From NCBI GenBank assembly GCA_003499585.1, contig DNSU01000182.1:1-8010 (forward strand): 8,010 nt of DNA, written 5' to 3'. Origin of the DNA: Cyanobacteria bacterium UBA9579 (GTDB lineage Bacteria; Cyanobacteriota; Vampirovibrionia; Gastranaerophilales; UBA9579). Of the stretch, positions 1 to 8,010 are shown one piece after another; positions within the stretch are counted from its first letter, which is position 1; each line of letters begins with the position of its first letter. Below the pieces are notes generated by a model. The model had not been told where the DNA came from, did no database searches, and saw only the letters and a program-made list of their open reading frames with translations. Both the position numbers and the translations under genes were made by a program.

Positions 1-1947
1 TAATTCATTATTCATCTCATCAATAATGCTTTCTACTGTCATGCCCTCTCGCCATTCGGATTCTGGCTTTAGATTTATTATGGTTTCAAACATTTCAATA
101 GGAGCAGGATCTGTTGCCGTCTGTGCACGGCCAGCTTTCCCAAATACTTGAGCAACTTCAGGGATTCTTTTTAAAATCTTATCTTGCAATTGGAGTAATT
201 TAGCAGCTTCTCCGATTGATATTCCTGGAGAAGTCACCGGCATATAGAATAAGGTACCTTCATATAATGGAGGCATAAACTCAGAACCAAGCTTTGAAAC
301 AGGATAAGCTGTACCAGCCATAATGATAACTGCTAAAATTATTACAATCCATTTAAACCTTAGTGAAATTCTTACTATTGGTTCATAGATTTTCCGAAGA
401 ATTATCGTTATTGGGTTTTTATCTTCAGGATGAATTTTTCCTCGAATAAACAAGGTCATCAGAACAGGGGTAAGAGTTATGGCAAGAAAAGAAGCAAACA
501 GCATCGCAAATGTTTTCGTATAAGCTAATGGCTTAAATAGTCTTCCTGCTTGAGCTTCAAGAGTGAATATCGGCAGGAAGCCAACGGTAATAACAAGCAA
601 AGAGAAGAATAATGATGGACCAACTTCTTTTGCTGCTTCTATAATTACATCAATTCTTTTTTCTTTTTTATCCGTTGCTTCCCATTCTTCTAGCTTCTTA
701 TGTGCATTTTCAACCATAATGATAGCAGCATCAACCATTGCTCCTATAGCAATAGCTATACCACTAAGGCTCATTATGTTTGATGTAACACCCATATGAT
801 ACATGAGTATAAAAGATATAATTATAGCGACTGGTAGAGTTAAAATAACTACAAGTGCACTGGGTAAATGCCATAGAAAAACAATACATACAACGCTAAC
901 AGCTATAGACAACTTGATTATTTCTTCTTGTAAAGTATCAATTGATCTATGAATGAGATCTGATCTATCATAGGTCGTTACTACTTTGATCCCTTCAGGT
1001 AAACTTGGCTGAATATCATTCTTGATTTTTTCTTTTACTCTTTCGATTACACTAAGAACATTTTCGCCAAATCTGACTATGACAATTCCTCCTGCTACTT
1101 CACCGTTACCATCAAGATCAGTAACACCTCTTCTCATTTCAGGACCTAACTGGATATCAGCAACATCTTTTAAATAAACTGGTGTCCCGTATCCATCGGT
1201 ATTAACCGGAATACTTTCAAGGTCTTTAAGACTTTTTATATAGCCTCTGCCTCGAATCATATATTCAAAGCCAGAAAAGTCTAAAACTCTTCCTGATACA
1301 TCCTTGTTACTTCTTCTTACTGTTTCAATTACTTTCGTTAAAGGAATGTTGTATGCAAGAAGTTTGTTAGGATCGATAGTGATTTGATATTGTTTTATAA
1401 AACCACCGATAGAAGCAACCTGTGAAACTCCTTGCACACTTTCAAGTGACAACTTTAAGTTATAGTCTTGTAATGACCTTAATTCAGCCAGATTATATTT
1501 ACCTGTTTCATCAACTAATGCATAAGAGAAACCCCATCCAAGACTTGTAGCATCAGGACCTAAATCAGGATTGACACCTTGTGGAATCTTATTTTTTACT
1601 GCTTGAATATACTCGTTTATTCTTGCTCTTGCCCAGTAAATATCAGTTCCTTCATCAAAAATCACATAGATAAAAGAACTGCCCAAAAAAGAATATCCAC
1701 GAACCGCCTGTACTTTTGGAGCAGCAAGTAACGTTGAAACAATGGGGTAAGTTATTTGATCTTCAACAAGATCAGGACTTCGCCCCGTCCATTCTGTATA
1801 AATAATAACTTGTGTATCACTTAAATCAGGAATAGCGTCTAAAGGAGTATTTCTGAGAGAAAAATATCCCCATATAGTTAAAAATGTGACCAATATAAAT
1901 ATAATAAACTTATTTCTAGCGCTGTATTCAATAATCTTTTCTATCAT
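1..1947 (-). CDS. cusA: CusA-like heavy-metal RND efflux pump, partial (first 649 residues)
   Basis: Inner-membrane, proton-driven pump of the heavy-metal RND family that exports Cu(I)/Ag(I) through CusB and CusC. The reading frame is open from ATG to base 1, giving 649 of the roughly 1,040 residues usual for the family; the C-terminal part lies outside the window. TM1 is at about residues 13-29, followed by the first large periplasmic loop. TM2-TM6 span about 345-505 and TM7 about 533-550, leading into the second loop. The TM4 motif GAMVDAAIIMVEN holds D406, matching the proton-relay Asp405 of E. coli CusA. M569 and M619 match CusA M573 and M623 of the three-Met binding site. M271, M392, M404, M411, M482 and M497 match other relay methionines. 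These alignments are from memory of the E. coli protein. The start codon overlaps the cusB stop by one base (TAATG), with AAGGGG 11 nt upstream, so translation is coupled. A Zn/Co/Cd (CzcA) role is less likely given the methionines. Confidence 0.93.
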   Translation of the reverse strand, partial: MIEKIIEYSARNKFIIFILVTFLTIWGYFSLRNTPLDAIPDLSDTQVIIYTEWTGRSPDLVEDQITYPIVSTLLAAPKVQAVRGYSFLGSSFIYVIFDEGTDIYWARARINEYIQAVKNKIPQGVNPDLGPDATSLGWGFSYALVDETGKYNLAELRSLQDYNLKLSLESVQGVSQVASIGGFIKQYQITIDPNKLLAYNIPLTKVIETVRRSNKDVSGRVLDFSGFEYMIRGRGYIKSLKDLESIPVNTDGYGTPVYLKDVADIQLGPEMRRGVTDLDGNGEVAGGIVIVRFGENVLSVIERVKEKIKNDIQPSLPEGIKVVTTYDRSDLIHRSIDTLQEEIIKLSIAVSVVCIVFLWHLPSALVVILTLPVAIIISFILMYHMGVTSNIMSLSGIAIAIGAMVDAAIIMVENAHKKLEEWEATDKKEKRIDVIIEAAKEVGPSLFFSLLVITVGFLPIFTLEAQAGRLFKPLAYTKTFAMLFASFLAITLTPVLMTLFIRGKIHPEDKNPITIILRKIYEPIVRISLRFKWIVIILAVIIMAGTAYPVSKLGSEFMPPLYEGTLFYMPVTSPGISIGEAAKLLQLQDKILKRIPEVAQVFGKAGRAQTATDPAPIEMFETIINLKPESEWREGMTVESIIDEMNNEL

Positions 1948-3185
1948 TAGTTAACAAGCCCCTTTAAACGTGCTTCTGAATCAATAAGGAAATTAGCTGA
2001 GGTTGCTACAACTTCTCCAGACTTAAGGCCTTTTTGAATCTCAACTAAGCCATTTGCTTTTTGTCCTGTTATAACAGCCCTTTGTTGAAAATTACCATTT
2101 CCCATATCAACATAAACAATCTGTCTGGTGCCAGTATTAATAACTGCACTTTCAGGAACAGAAAGTCTATCTCCTAATCCAACAGCTATTTCTATATCTG
2201 TATACATTTGAGGTTTCAATATACCATTGTGATTTGGGATTGTAAACCTAAGTTTTGCAGTTCTGGTTACGTTATCCAATACTGGATAAACATAATCAAT
2301 TTTAGCCAAAAAGGTTTTACCGGGAAAATATTTAAGACTAACAGTTGCTATCTGTCCGGATTGTATAAGAGGAATTTCTTGCTCATAAACATCTGCTAAT
2401 ATCCAAACGGTTGATAAATCTGCAATATCAAATAGAGCTTGCCCAGGCATTATTCTTGTACCTTCTAAAGCCTGTTTTTGAATTACAAAGCCATTTGCAG
2501 GACTATATATAGTTAAAGTTCTTCTTGGTTGTTTTGTCTTTTCTATTTGTTGAATTTGAGTTTCAGTTACACCAAACAATCGTAATCTTTGTTTAGCTGC
2601 TTCTGCTATGTTTTTTGCATCATTTGACAACATTCCATTCAGGTTATCATCTGAGCCATGTTGGGTCTGAGTATCATTCCACTTAAGTAAATTTATAAAT
2701 TCCATCTGGCTGGACAATAATTCAGGACTGTATATTTCAGCAATAGCCTGTCCTTTTTTTACATATTGTCCTGTATAGTTTACATAAAGCTTTTCTATAT
2801 ATCCTTCAAACTTGGTATTAATAGTGGTTAGCTTAGTTTCATCATAGCTGACTCTGCCTACAGTTCTTATTATTTTATCCAGAGTGTTAATAGAAGCCTT
2901 TACTGTCTTAACGCCAATCAGCTGCTGTTTGTCATAAGGGATTTCAAGTGTTGGTAGTTCTGGTAATATTAAGCTTGGACTAGCATTTTCAGTATTTGGA
3001 CTCTGATTTGTTTGTTCAAAACTATTAAGCGAGTTATTGTGATCATGAGCTACTTTTGCAATTGATCCATTATCAGGATTTTTTGTATCTTTGCTAATTA
3101 AACCAGCTTTTGAGTAATAAATTATAGCTCCTGATATTGTAATCAGGCCAATAATACTAATTATTATAAAATCTCTTTTTTTCAT
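1947..3185 (-). CDS. cusB: CusB-like periplasmic adaptor (membrane fusion protein) of the RND pump
   Basis: A 412-residue adaptor that bridges the inner-membrane pump and outer-membrane channel. Residues 6-24 form a single uncleaved-looking membrane anchor. Residues 30-75 are a polar, low-complexity linker containing H47-D48-H49. The barrel-sandwich half-motif is at about 122-155 (GYIEKLYVNYTGQYVKKGQ, then IYSPELL). A helical hairpin follows at about 155-215 and the second lipoyl half at about 222-255. The beta-barrel is at about 256-335 (LSTVWILADVYEQE) and the membrane-proximal domain closes the protein. The order and the motifs are typical of CusB/CzcB-type adaptors. Apart from the initiator there is no methionine before M161, whereas E. 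coli CusB binds Cu(I)/Ag(I) through three N-terminal methionines. The start overlaps the cusC stop (ATGA), and AGGAG lies 10 nt upstream inside cusC. No separate heavy-metal-binding domain is fused on. Confidence 0.92.
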   Translation of the reverse strand: MKKRDFIIISIIGLITISGAIIYYSKAGLISKDTKNPDNGSIAKVAHDHNNSLNSFEQTNQSPNTENASPSLILPELPTLEIPYDKQQLIGVKTVKASINTLDKIIRTVGRVSYDETKLTTINTKFEGYIEKLYVNYTGQYVKKGQAIAEIYSPELLSSQMEFINLLKWNDTQTQHGSDDNLNGMLSNDAKNIAEAAKQRLRLFGVTETQIQQIEKTKQPRRTLTIYSPANGFVIQKQALEGTRIMPGQALFDIADLSTVWILADVYEQEIPLIQSGQIATVSLKYFPGKTFLAKIDYVYPVLDNVTRTAKLRFTIPNHNGILKPQMYTDIEIAVGLGDRLSVPESAVINTGTRQIVYVDMGNGNFQQRAVITGQKANGLVEIQKGLKSGEVVATSANFLIDSEARLKGLVN

Positions 3186-4450
3186 TTTTGACCAGCTCCT
3201 AAATTAACCGCAGTCAATGATTCTATATGTGCAATTGCTTTTTCTCTTGCTACAAATTGCTCCCAATAAAAAGTTTTATAATCAAGTAAAGCTTTTAGTC
3301 GGGATATAGTAGTTAAAGCATCATTTTTTCCTGTGATATATCCTGTTAGAGCAAGTTGAAAATCTTGATTCGTCTTTGAGATCAGCCCGTTTTTGTATAT
3401 TTTCATCAATCTGTCAGCTGCATTAATGACGGAATGGTTATCTCTTATGCTGGAAGCCAAATCATACTGAACATTTTTAAAATTATATTCTGATTCTTGG
3501 ACTTGGGCTTCTGCTTCTTTTACTGCGTTTCTCTGTTTGTCTTTGTAAAAAATAGGAATGGCGACTTGTGTGGAGAGATTCCACATATCACTTAAGCCAT
3601 TACCTCTAAAGCCTGTCCCGCCTTTAATTGTAAAATCAGGATAATAATCTTTTTTAGCTAATTTAACCTTGATTTCATTCTGTTCTATCGATTTTTCACT
3701 TACTAATAACCAGGGAGAGTTTTTATAAGCAATACTTATAAGTTCATCTGGATTATATAAGATCATAGTTTGCAAGAGTTCAATTGGTTTTTCATAGGAT
3801 AAATTATTTTCTCTACCTAAAATAGCATTTAATCTGGCTTCTGTTGATTGTATACCCTGTTTAATCTTCTCTTCTTGAGCTAATAGATTATATTTTTCAG
3901 TTTGCGCCATTAAAACATCTTGTTGCTCTCCAAGACCTGTAGTGTATCTTGATATGGCGGCTTTTTCAATCTTATTAAACAGATCGACGTTATCCTGAAT
4001 AATATCCAGCATTTTATAAGCTAAAAATAAATTATAATATAACTCTTTTACCCGTGATACAGTCTTAAGCTGCACTGTTTCAAGTTTGGCATTTAAAACT
4101 TCTACCTCTTTAGAAGCTACTTCTCCTTTTAATTTACGTTTTCCGGGATAAAGAATAGTTTGACCTAAATTAAACATACCTTTTGACCCAGGCATATCGA
4201 GATTTGGTGAATAACCTTCACTTTGATAACCTAGCTCAATCATTGGGTCTGGGAGACTTTTTGCTTGAGGTACCCTGTATTGGGCAGCAGAAATTTTAGC
4301 TTCTGCTGCCTTGATTTCAGGATTATTTTGCAAAGCCTCATTGATAAGACTTTGTAAGGTTAACTCCTGAGAGAATACAGGAAGGCTTAAGGATATGTTT
4401 ATAGTCAGGATAGCTAAAACTATCCACACTTTTTTAAACGTGTAGTTCAT
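3182..4450 (-). CDS. cusC: CusC-like outer-membrane efflux channel (TolC/OEP family)
   Basis: A 422-residue TolC-type channel that carries the exported metal across the outer membrane. Residues 6-24 form the hydrophobic core of a Sec signal peptide, with a plausible cleavage after VFS (about residue 27) and mature start QELTLQ. The body shows the usual two-fold repeat of long amphipathic helices. The first begins with SLINEALQNNPEIKAAEAK (about 34-52), and the second follows at about 235-410. The gene is not a lipoprotein: no cysteine follows the signal peptide, unlike acylated E. coli CusC. The start is supported by AAAGG seven bases upstream (4458-4462). The gene lies 33 nt after the lipoprotein gene and overlaps cusB by four bases. 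On its own it could serve any RND or ABC exporter; assignment to copper efflux rests on the fused operon structure. Confidence 0.9.
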   Translation of the reverse strand: MNYTFKKVWIVLAILTINISLSLPVFSQELTLQSLINEALQNNPEIKAAEAKISAAQYRVPQAKSLPDPMIELGYQSEGYSPNLDMPGSKGMFNLGQTILYPGKRKLKGEVASKEVEVLNAKLETVQLKTVSRVKELYYNLFLAYKMLDIIQDNVDLFNKIEKAAISRYTTGLGEQQDVLMAQTEKYNLLAQEEKIKQGIQSTEARLNAILGRENNLSYEKPIELLQTMILYNPDELISIAYKNSPWLLVSEKSIEQNEIKVKLAKKDYYPDFTIKGGTGFRGNGLSDMWNLSTQVAIPIFYKDKQRNAVKEAEAQVQESEYNFKNVQYDLASSIRDNHSVINAADRLMKIYKNGLISKTNQDFQLALTGYITGKNDALTTISRLKALLDYKTFYWEQFVAREKAIAHIESLTAVNLGAGQK

Positions 4451-4483
4451 ATATCCACCTTTAATAGCAGTTAGCTTTATTTT

Positions 4484-4885
4484 TTATCTGGCATCAACGC
4501 TAAATCTGGCTATTTGCTTGGTATTACCTCTTTGAATTCCAGCTTCAATATTCCATGGACCTGCCATATGTAAATCTACAGTGGCTTTATAGGCTTGGCC
4601 TGATAATACAGCATCTACCTGATGATCCATAGGAGGCATGCCGGGCATTGGTGGCATGGAAAACCTAACTACAACGTTTGCATCAGTAACTTTATTACCT
4701 GATTTGTCTTTAATATCCAAAGTTAATAAGTTCTCTGCTGCTATAGGCGGATTATGATTTATTTGCATATTAACCGTATAATCACCAGCTGTTCTTGTTG
4801 CCTGATAGGCATTTTTCTGGCAGCCTGTCATAGTAACCACAGCAATCAAAGCAAAAAACAAAGTAAATATAGTAAATTTCTTCAT
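4484..4885 (-). CDS. Met-rich YtkA/FixH-like lipoprotein, putative metal-binding partner of the Cus pump
   Basis: A 133-residue predicted lipoprotein. Residues 4-18 are a hydrophobic signal, followed by the lipobox-like M-T-G-C with C22 as the lipidated cysteine. The rest is a small beta-sandwich-like domain of YtkA/FixH type, ending in the family pattern AYKATVDLHMAGPWNIEAGI (about 98-117). Between them, MPPMPGMPPMDH places M77, M80, M83 and M86 three residues apart with H88 close by, a thioether-rich patch suited to Cu(I)/Ag(I). Met-Pro repeats of this kind occur elsewhere in YtkA-like proteins, so the patch is family-typical rather than unique. I chose the ATG at 4885 because GGAGAG lies 6 nt upstream. 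An in-frame ATG at 4945 would add 20 polar residues before the signal, lacks a Shine-Dalgarno sequence, and falls in an inverted repeat. The gene sits where cusF would be useful; a metallochaperone role is inference. Confidence 0.82.
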   Translation of the reverse strand: MKKFTIFTLFFALIAVVTMTGCQKNAYQATRTAGDYTVNMQINHNPPIAAENLLTLDIKDKSGNKVTDANVVVRFSMPPMPGMPPMDHQVDAVLSGQAYKATVDLHMAGPWNIEAGIQRGNTKQIARFSVDAR

Positions 4886-4891
4886 AGTGTT

Positions 4892-4897
4892 CTCTCC
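4892..4897 (-). promoter_or_regulatory. ribosome-binding site that decides the lipoprotein start
   Basis: GGAGAG on the minus strand is 6 nt upstream of the ATG at 4885. It selects this start over the in-frame ATG at 4945, and the result is a standard lipoprotein signal beginning MKKF. Confidence 0.75.
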
Positions 4898-4921
4898 GTT
4901 ATAATTATCTAAACTCATAGT

Positions 4922-4945
4922 ATGTTCTGTATGACTACAGAACAT
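4922..4945. repeat. perfect 10-bp inverted repeat with 4-bp spacer, candidate operator or RNA hairpin
   Basis: Half-sites ATGTTCTGTA (4922-4931) and TACAGAACAT (4936-4945) are exact reverse complements around the spacer TGAC. It lies in the 83-nt gap between the Cys-rich gene and the lipoprotein gene, 37 bp ahead of the lipoprotein ATG. As DNA it has the size and symmetry of a dimeric repressor site. As RNA it would fold into a 10-bp, AU-rich stem with a tetraloop. No T-run follows on the minus strand, so it is not an intrinsic terminator. It does not match the CopY cop box (TACAnnTGTA), since the TGTA/TACA order is inverted. Confidence 0.6.
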
Positions 4946-4968
4946 TTATAAAATCAGCCAGATAATTT

Positions 4969-5379
4969 CTATATTAAGAGAACTATTGTTCGAATTATTT
5001 TCAAACTTGGATCGGAATTAAAATATGGATAATGAGCATGAACTAAAGGTATATTTGGTTCATACTTAGGTATATCAGACATAAAATTACTTAAACTAAA
5101 TAGCTTATCAAATTGTATATTTTCAAATGCTGCGACTTGAACAATCCCACCAAAGGAAATATAGTTTTTTACACAATGACTACAACTTTCAGGAGCCATT
5201 TCCTGTCCTATACTAGACTCATCCTGCGATTGTGATACGCAGCAGCAAGAATGTTCAAGCATGTTTTTATTTACTGGATTTAAACAAGAAGCATAGCTTG
5301 TTAGGTTTATTGCTCCAAATAAAAAATAAACCATTAAACAAAACCAGATAACATATTTTTTAGTAGCTTCTACTCGCAA
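4969..5379 (-). CDS. Cys-rich secreted protein of unknown function, first gene of the Cus cluster
   Basis: I do not recognise the family. The 136-residue product has an N-terminal hydrophobic segment (about residues 9-26) and a likely signal-peptidase site S-Y-A at 28-30. C32 just after could instead be a poor lipobox cysteine (Y-A-S-C). The mature part carries six cysteines: C32, the cluster H43-S-C45-C46-C47, and C66-S-H68-C69. Residues 113-120 (VHAHYPYF) add two histidines. The C-terminus ends in a short hydrophobic run, IIRTIVLLI. Thiol and imidazole clusters in an exported protein ahead of a metal pump suggest metal capture or sensing. Small Cys-rich exported proteins often sit beside CusA-type pumps in other bacteria, but I cannot assign this one to any named family. 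Translation probably starts at TTG, with AAGGA 9 nt upstream (5389-5393); no ATG lies before the signal core. It follows the promoter at 5434-5462. Confidence 0.68.
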   Translation of the reverse strand: MRVEATKKYVIWFCLMVYFLFGAINLTSYASCLNPVNKNMLEHSCCCVSQSQDESSIGQEMAPESCSHCVKNYISFGGIVQVAAFENIQFDKLFSLSNFMSDIPKYEPNIPLVHAHYPYFNSDPSLKIIRTIVLLI

Positions 5380-5388
5380 AAGTTTAAA

Positions 5389-5393
5389 TCCTT
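5389..5393 (-). promoter_or_regulatory. ribosome-binding site that decides the TTG start of the Cys-rich gene
   Basis: AAGGA on the minus strand lies 9 nt before TTG at 5379. No ATG or GTG is similarly placed upstream of the signal peptide, so this site is the main reason for accepting the non-ATG start. Confidence 0.6.
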
Positions 5394-5425
5394 ATTGATA
5401 TCTTTAACCTAAAAAGTTTTCAGTA

Positions 5426-5472
5426 TGTCTAAAATTATACGGCATTCCGAAAGCTTTGTCTAGACTAAAATT
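5426..5472 (-). promoter_or_regulatory. repeated motif over the Cus promoter, candidate operator pair
   Basis: On the minus strand AATTTTAGACA (5426-5436) overlaps the end of the -10 box and the start point. A near-copy, AATTTTAG-TCT-AGACA (5457-5472), covers the -35 box and bases just upstream. The second copy differs only by a 3-base insertion that creates the 8-bp palindrome GTCTAGAC (5458-5465). The centres are about 33 bp apart, roughly three helix turns. Placement over both promoter elements fits repression, but in such AT-rich DNA part of the match may be chance. Confidence 0.4.
5434..5462 (-). promoter_or_regulatory. sigma-70-type promoter of the Cus cluster
   Basis: Read on the minus strand, the -35 box is TAGACA (5457-5462, five of six matches to TTGACA), the spacer is 17 bp, and the -10 box is a perfect TATAAT (5434-5439). 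Transcription should start near 5426-5428, leaving about 47 nt of leader before the TTG start. An A-rich tract at about 5470-5490 upstream of the -35 box resembles an UP element. The 17-bp spacer does not fit MerR/CueR-type promoters, which usually have 19-20 bp. Confidence is high for a housekeeping promoter; how it is controlled is not known. Confidence 0.8.
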
Positions 5473-5503
5473 GTTTTTTTATATTTTCGTATCAATAATG
5501 AAA

Positions 5504-7889
<2,386 letters not shown>

Positions 7890-7955
7890 TTATCCACCTC
7901 CATAGAAACCAAAAATCTCTATTTCCCCTTCTGAAAAGTCCTTAACCATTTTCAT
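7890..7955 (-). CDS. possible 21-codon small ORF abutting mnmA
   Basis: An ATG at 7955 opens a 21-codon frame whose TAA directly precedes the mnmA ATG with no gap. AAGGA (7964-7968) lies 8 nt upstream of the ATG, which is good spacing. The peptide begins MKMVKDFSEGE and ends FGFYGGG. The glycine run is encoded by the mnmA Shine-Dalgarno sequence, so it needs no protein-level explanation. It could be a coupling or leader peptide for mnmA, or a chance frame. The same frame is also open upstream to the window edge, so a 3' end of a larger upstream gene cannot be excluded. I know no family for it. Confidence 0.35.
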   Translation of the reverse strand: MKMVKDFSEGEIEIFGFYGGG

Positions 7956-8010
7956 TGTTATATTCCTTTTTTGTTTTTGAATAATAAAGACCCGCAGAGT
8001 TATAAATAAC
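7942..8010 (-). CDS. possible 3' end of an upstream gene (22 codons)
   Basis: A second minus-strand frame is open from the window edge to a TAA at 7942-7944. It would encode a polar C-terminal tail containing NSAGLYYSKTKKEY. It overlaps the small ORF start by 14 bases. Twenty-two codons are too few to prove coding, and no product can be assigned. The competing frame described at 7890-7955 is equally open. Confidence 0.2.
   Translation of the reverse strand, partial: VIYNSAGLYYSKTKKEYNNENG

Noticed and set aside
563..799. Plus-strand open frame of 78 codons
   Set aside because: It lies antisense within cusA, whose minus-strand translation is a clear RND pump through this stretch. No ribosome-binding site or family resemblance.
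2208..2399. Plus-strand open frame of 63 codons
   Set aside because: Antisense shadow of the cusB beta-barrel coding region; the translation resembles no protein.
4886..4945. N-terminal extension of the lipoprotein to the ATG at 4945
   Set aside because: No Shine-Dalgarno sequence, 20 polar residues would precede the signal peptide, and the start is inside the inverted repeat.
4922..4945. Intrinsic terminator or SOS box
   Set aside because: No T-run follows the stem, so it is no terminator. The half-sites run GTTC...GAAC, the reverse of the Gram-positive LexA box GAAC-N4-GTTC.
5434..5462. MerR/CueR-type copper promoter
   Set aside because: The spacer is 17 bp, the standard length, and no GC-rich dyad lies between the -35 and -10 boxes.
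5463..5503. Terminator between metY and the Cus promoter
   Set aside because: Only A/T runs are present and no stable GC-bearing stem. Read-through from metY into the Cus cluster is possible.

Overview
The window comes from an AT-rich bacterial genome. The organism must have an outer membrane, because it encodes a three-part RND efflux pump with a TolC-type outer-membrane channel. Base and codon use look uniform from end to end, and I see no mobile element, phage gene, tRNA, rRNA or CRISPR array. I cannot name the clade. The MnmA variant (C-x-x-C, no third cysteine, motif SQDFYSGDY) argues against a typical gammaproteobacterium; a low-GC diderm outside the Proteobacteria is a guess only. Every supported gene lies on the minus strand, so the layout is best read from high coordinates to low.

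Right part (8010 to 5504): the window opens in an upstream stretch that may hold the 3' end of another gene and a 21-codon small ORF. Next come mnmA (tRNA 2-thiouridylase) and metY (O-acetylhomoserine sulfhydrylase-type PLP enzyme). The metY ribosome-binding site overlaps the mnmA stop codon, so the two are very probably co-transcribed. Both use reduced sulfur.

Middle (5503 to 5380): a short AT-rich spacer carries a strong promoter firing leftward. It has a -35 box TAGACA, a 17-bp spacer and a perfect -10 TATAAT, with an A/T-rich upstream tract. A repeated motif lies over the -35 box and over the -10/start region and is a candidate operator. No intrinsic terminator is visible after metY.

Left part (5379 to 1): a five-gene cluster, read from its promoter. 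Gene 1 is a Cys-rich secreted orphan protein with a TTG start. Gene 2 is a Met-rich YtkA/FixH-like lipoprotein. Genes 3 to 5 are a CusC-like outer-membrane channel, a CusB-like adaptor and a CusA-like RND pump. The pump genes overlap (ATGA between C and B, TAATG between B and A). CusA is cut by the window edge after 649 residues. It keeps every copper-relay methionine that I can place from memory of E. coli CusA and that falls in the visible part, so Cu(I)/Ag(I) export is the most likely function. A perfect 10-bp inverted repeat with a 4-bp spacer sits between genes 1 and 2 and may be a second regulatory point.

The most interesting feature is the two small secreted proteins ahead of the pump. 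CusB lacks the N-terminal methionines that accept metal in E. coli and no CusF is present. The Cys-rich and Met-rich proteins may therefore do the periplasmic metal capture. That is inference from sequence and context.
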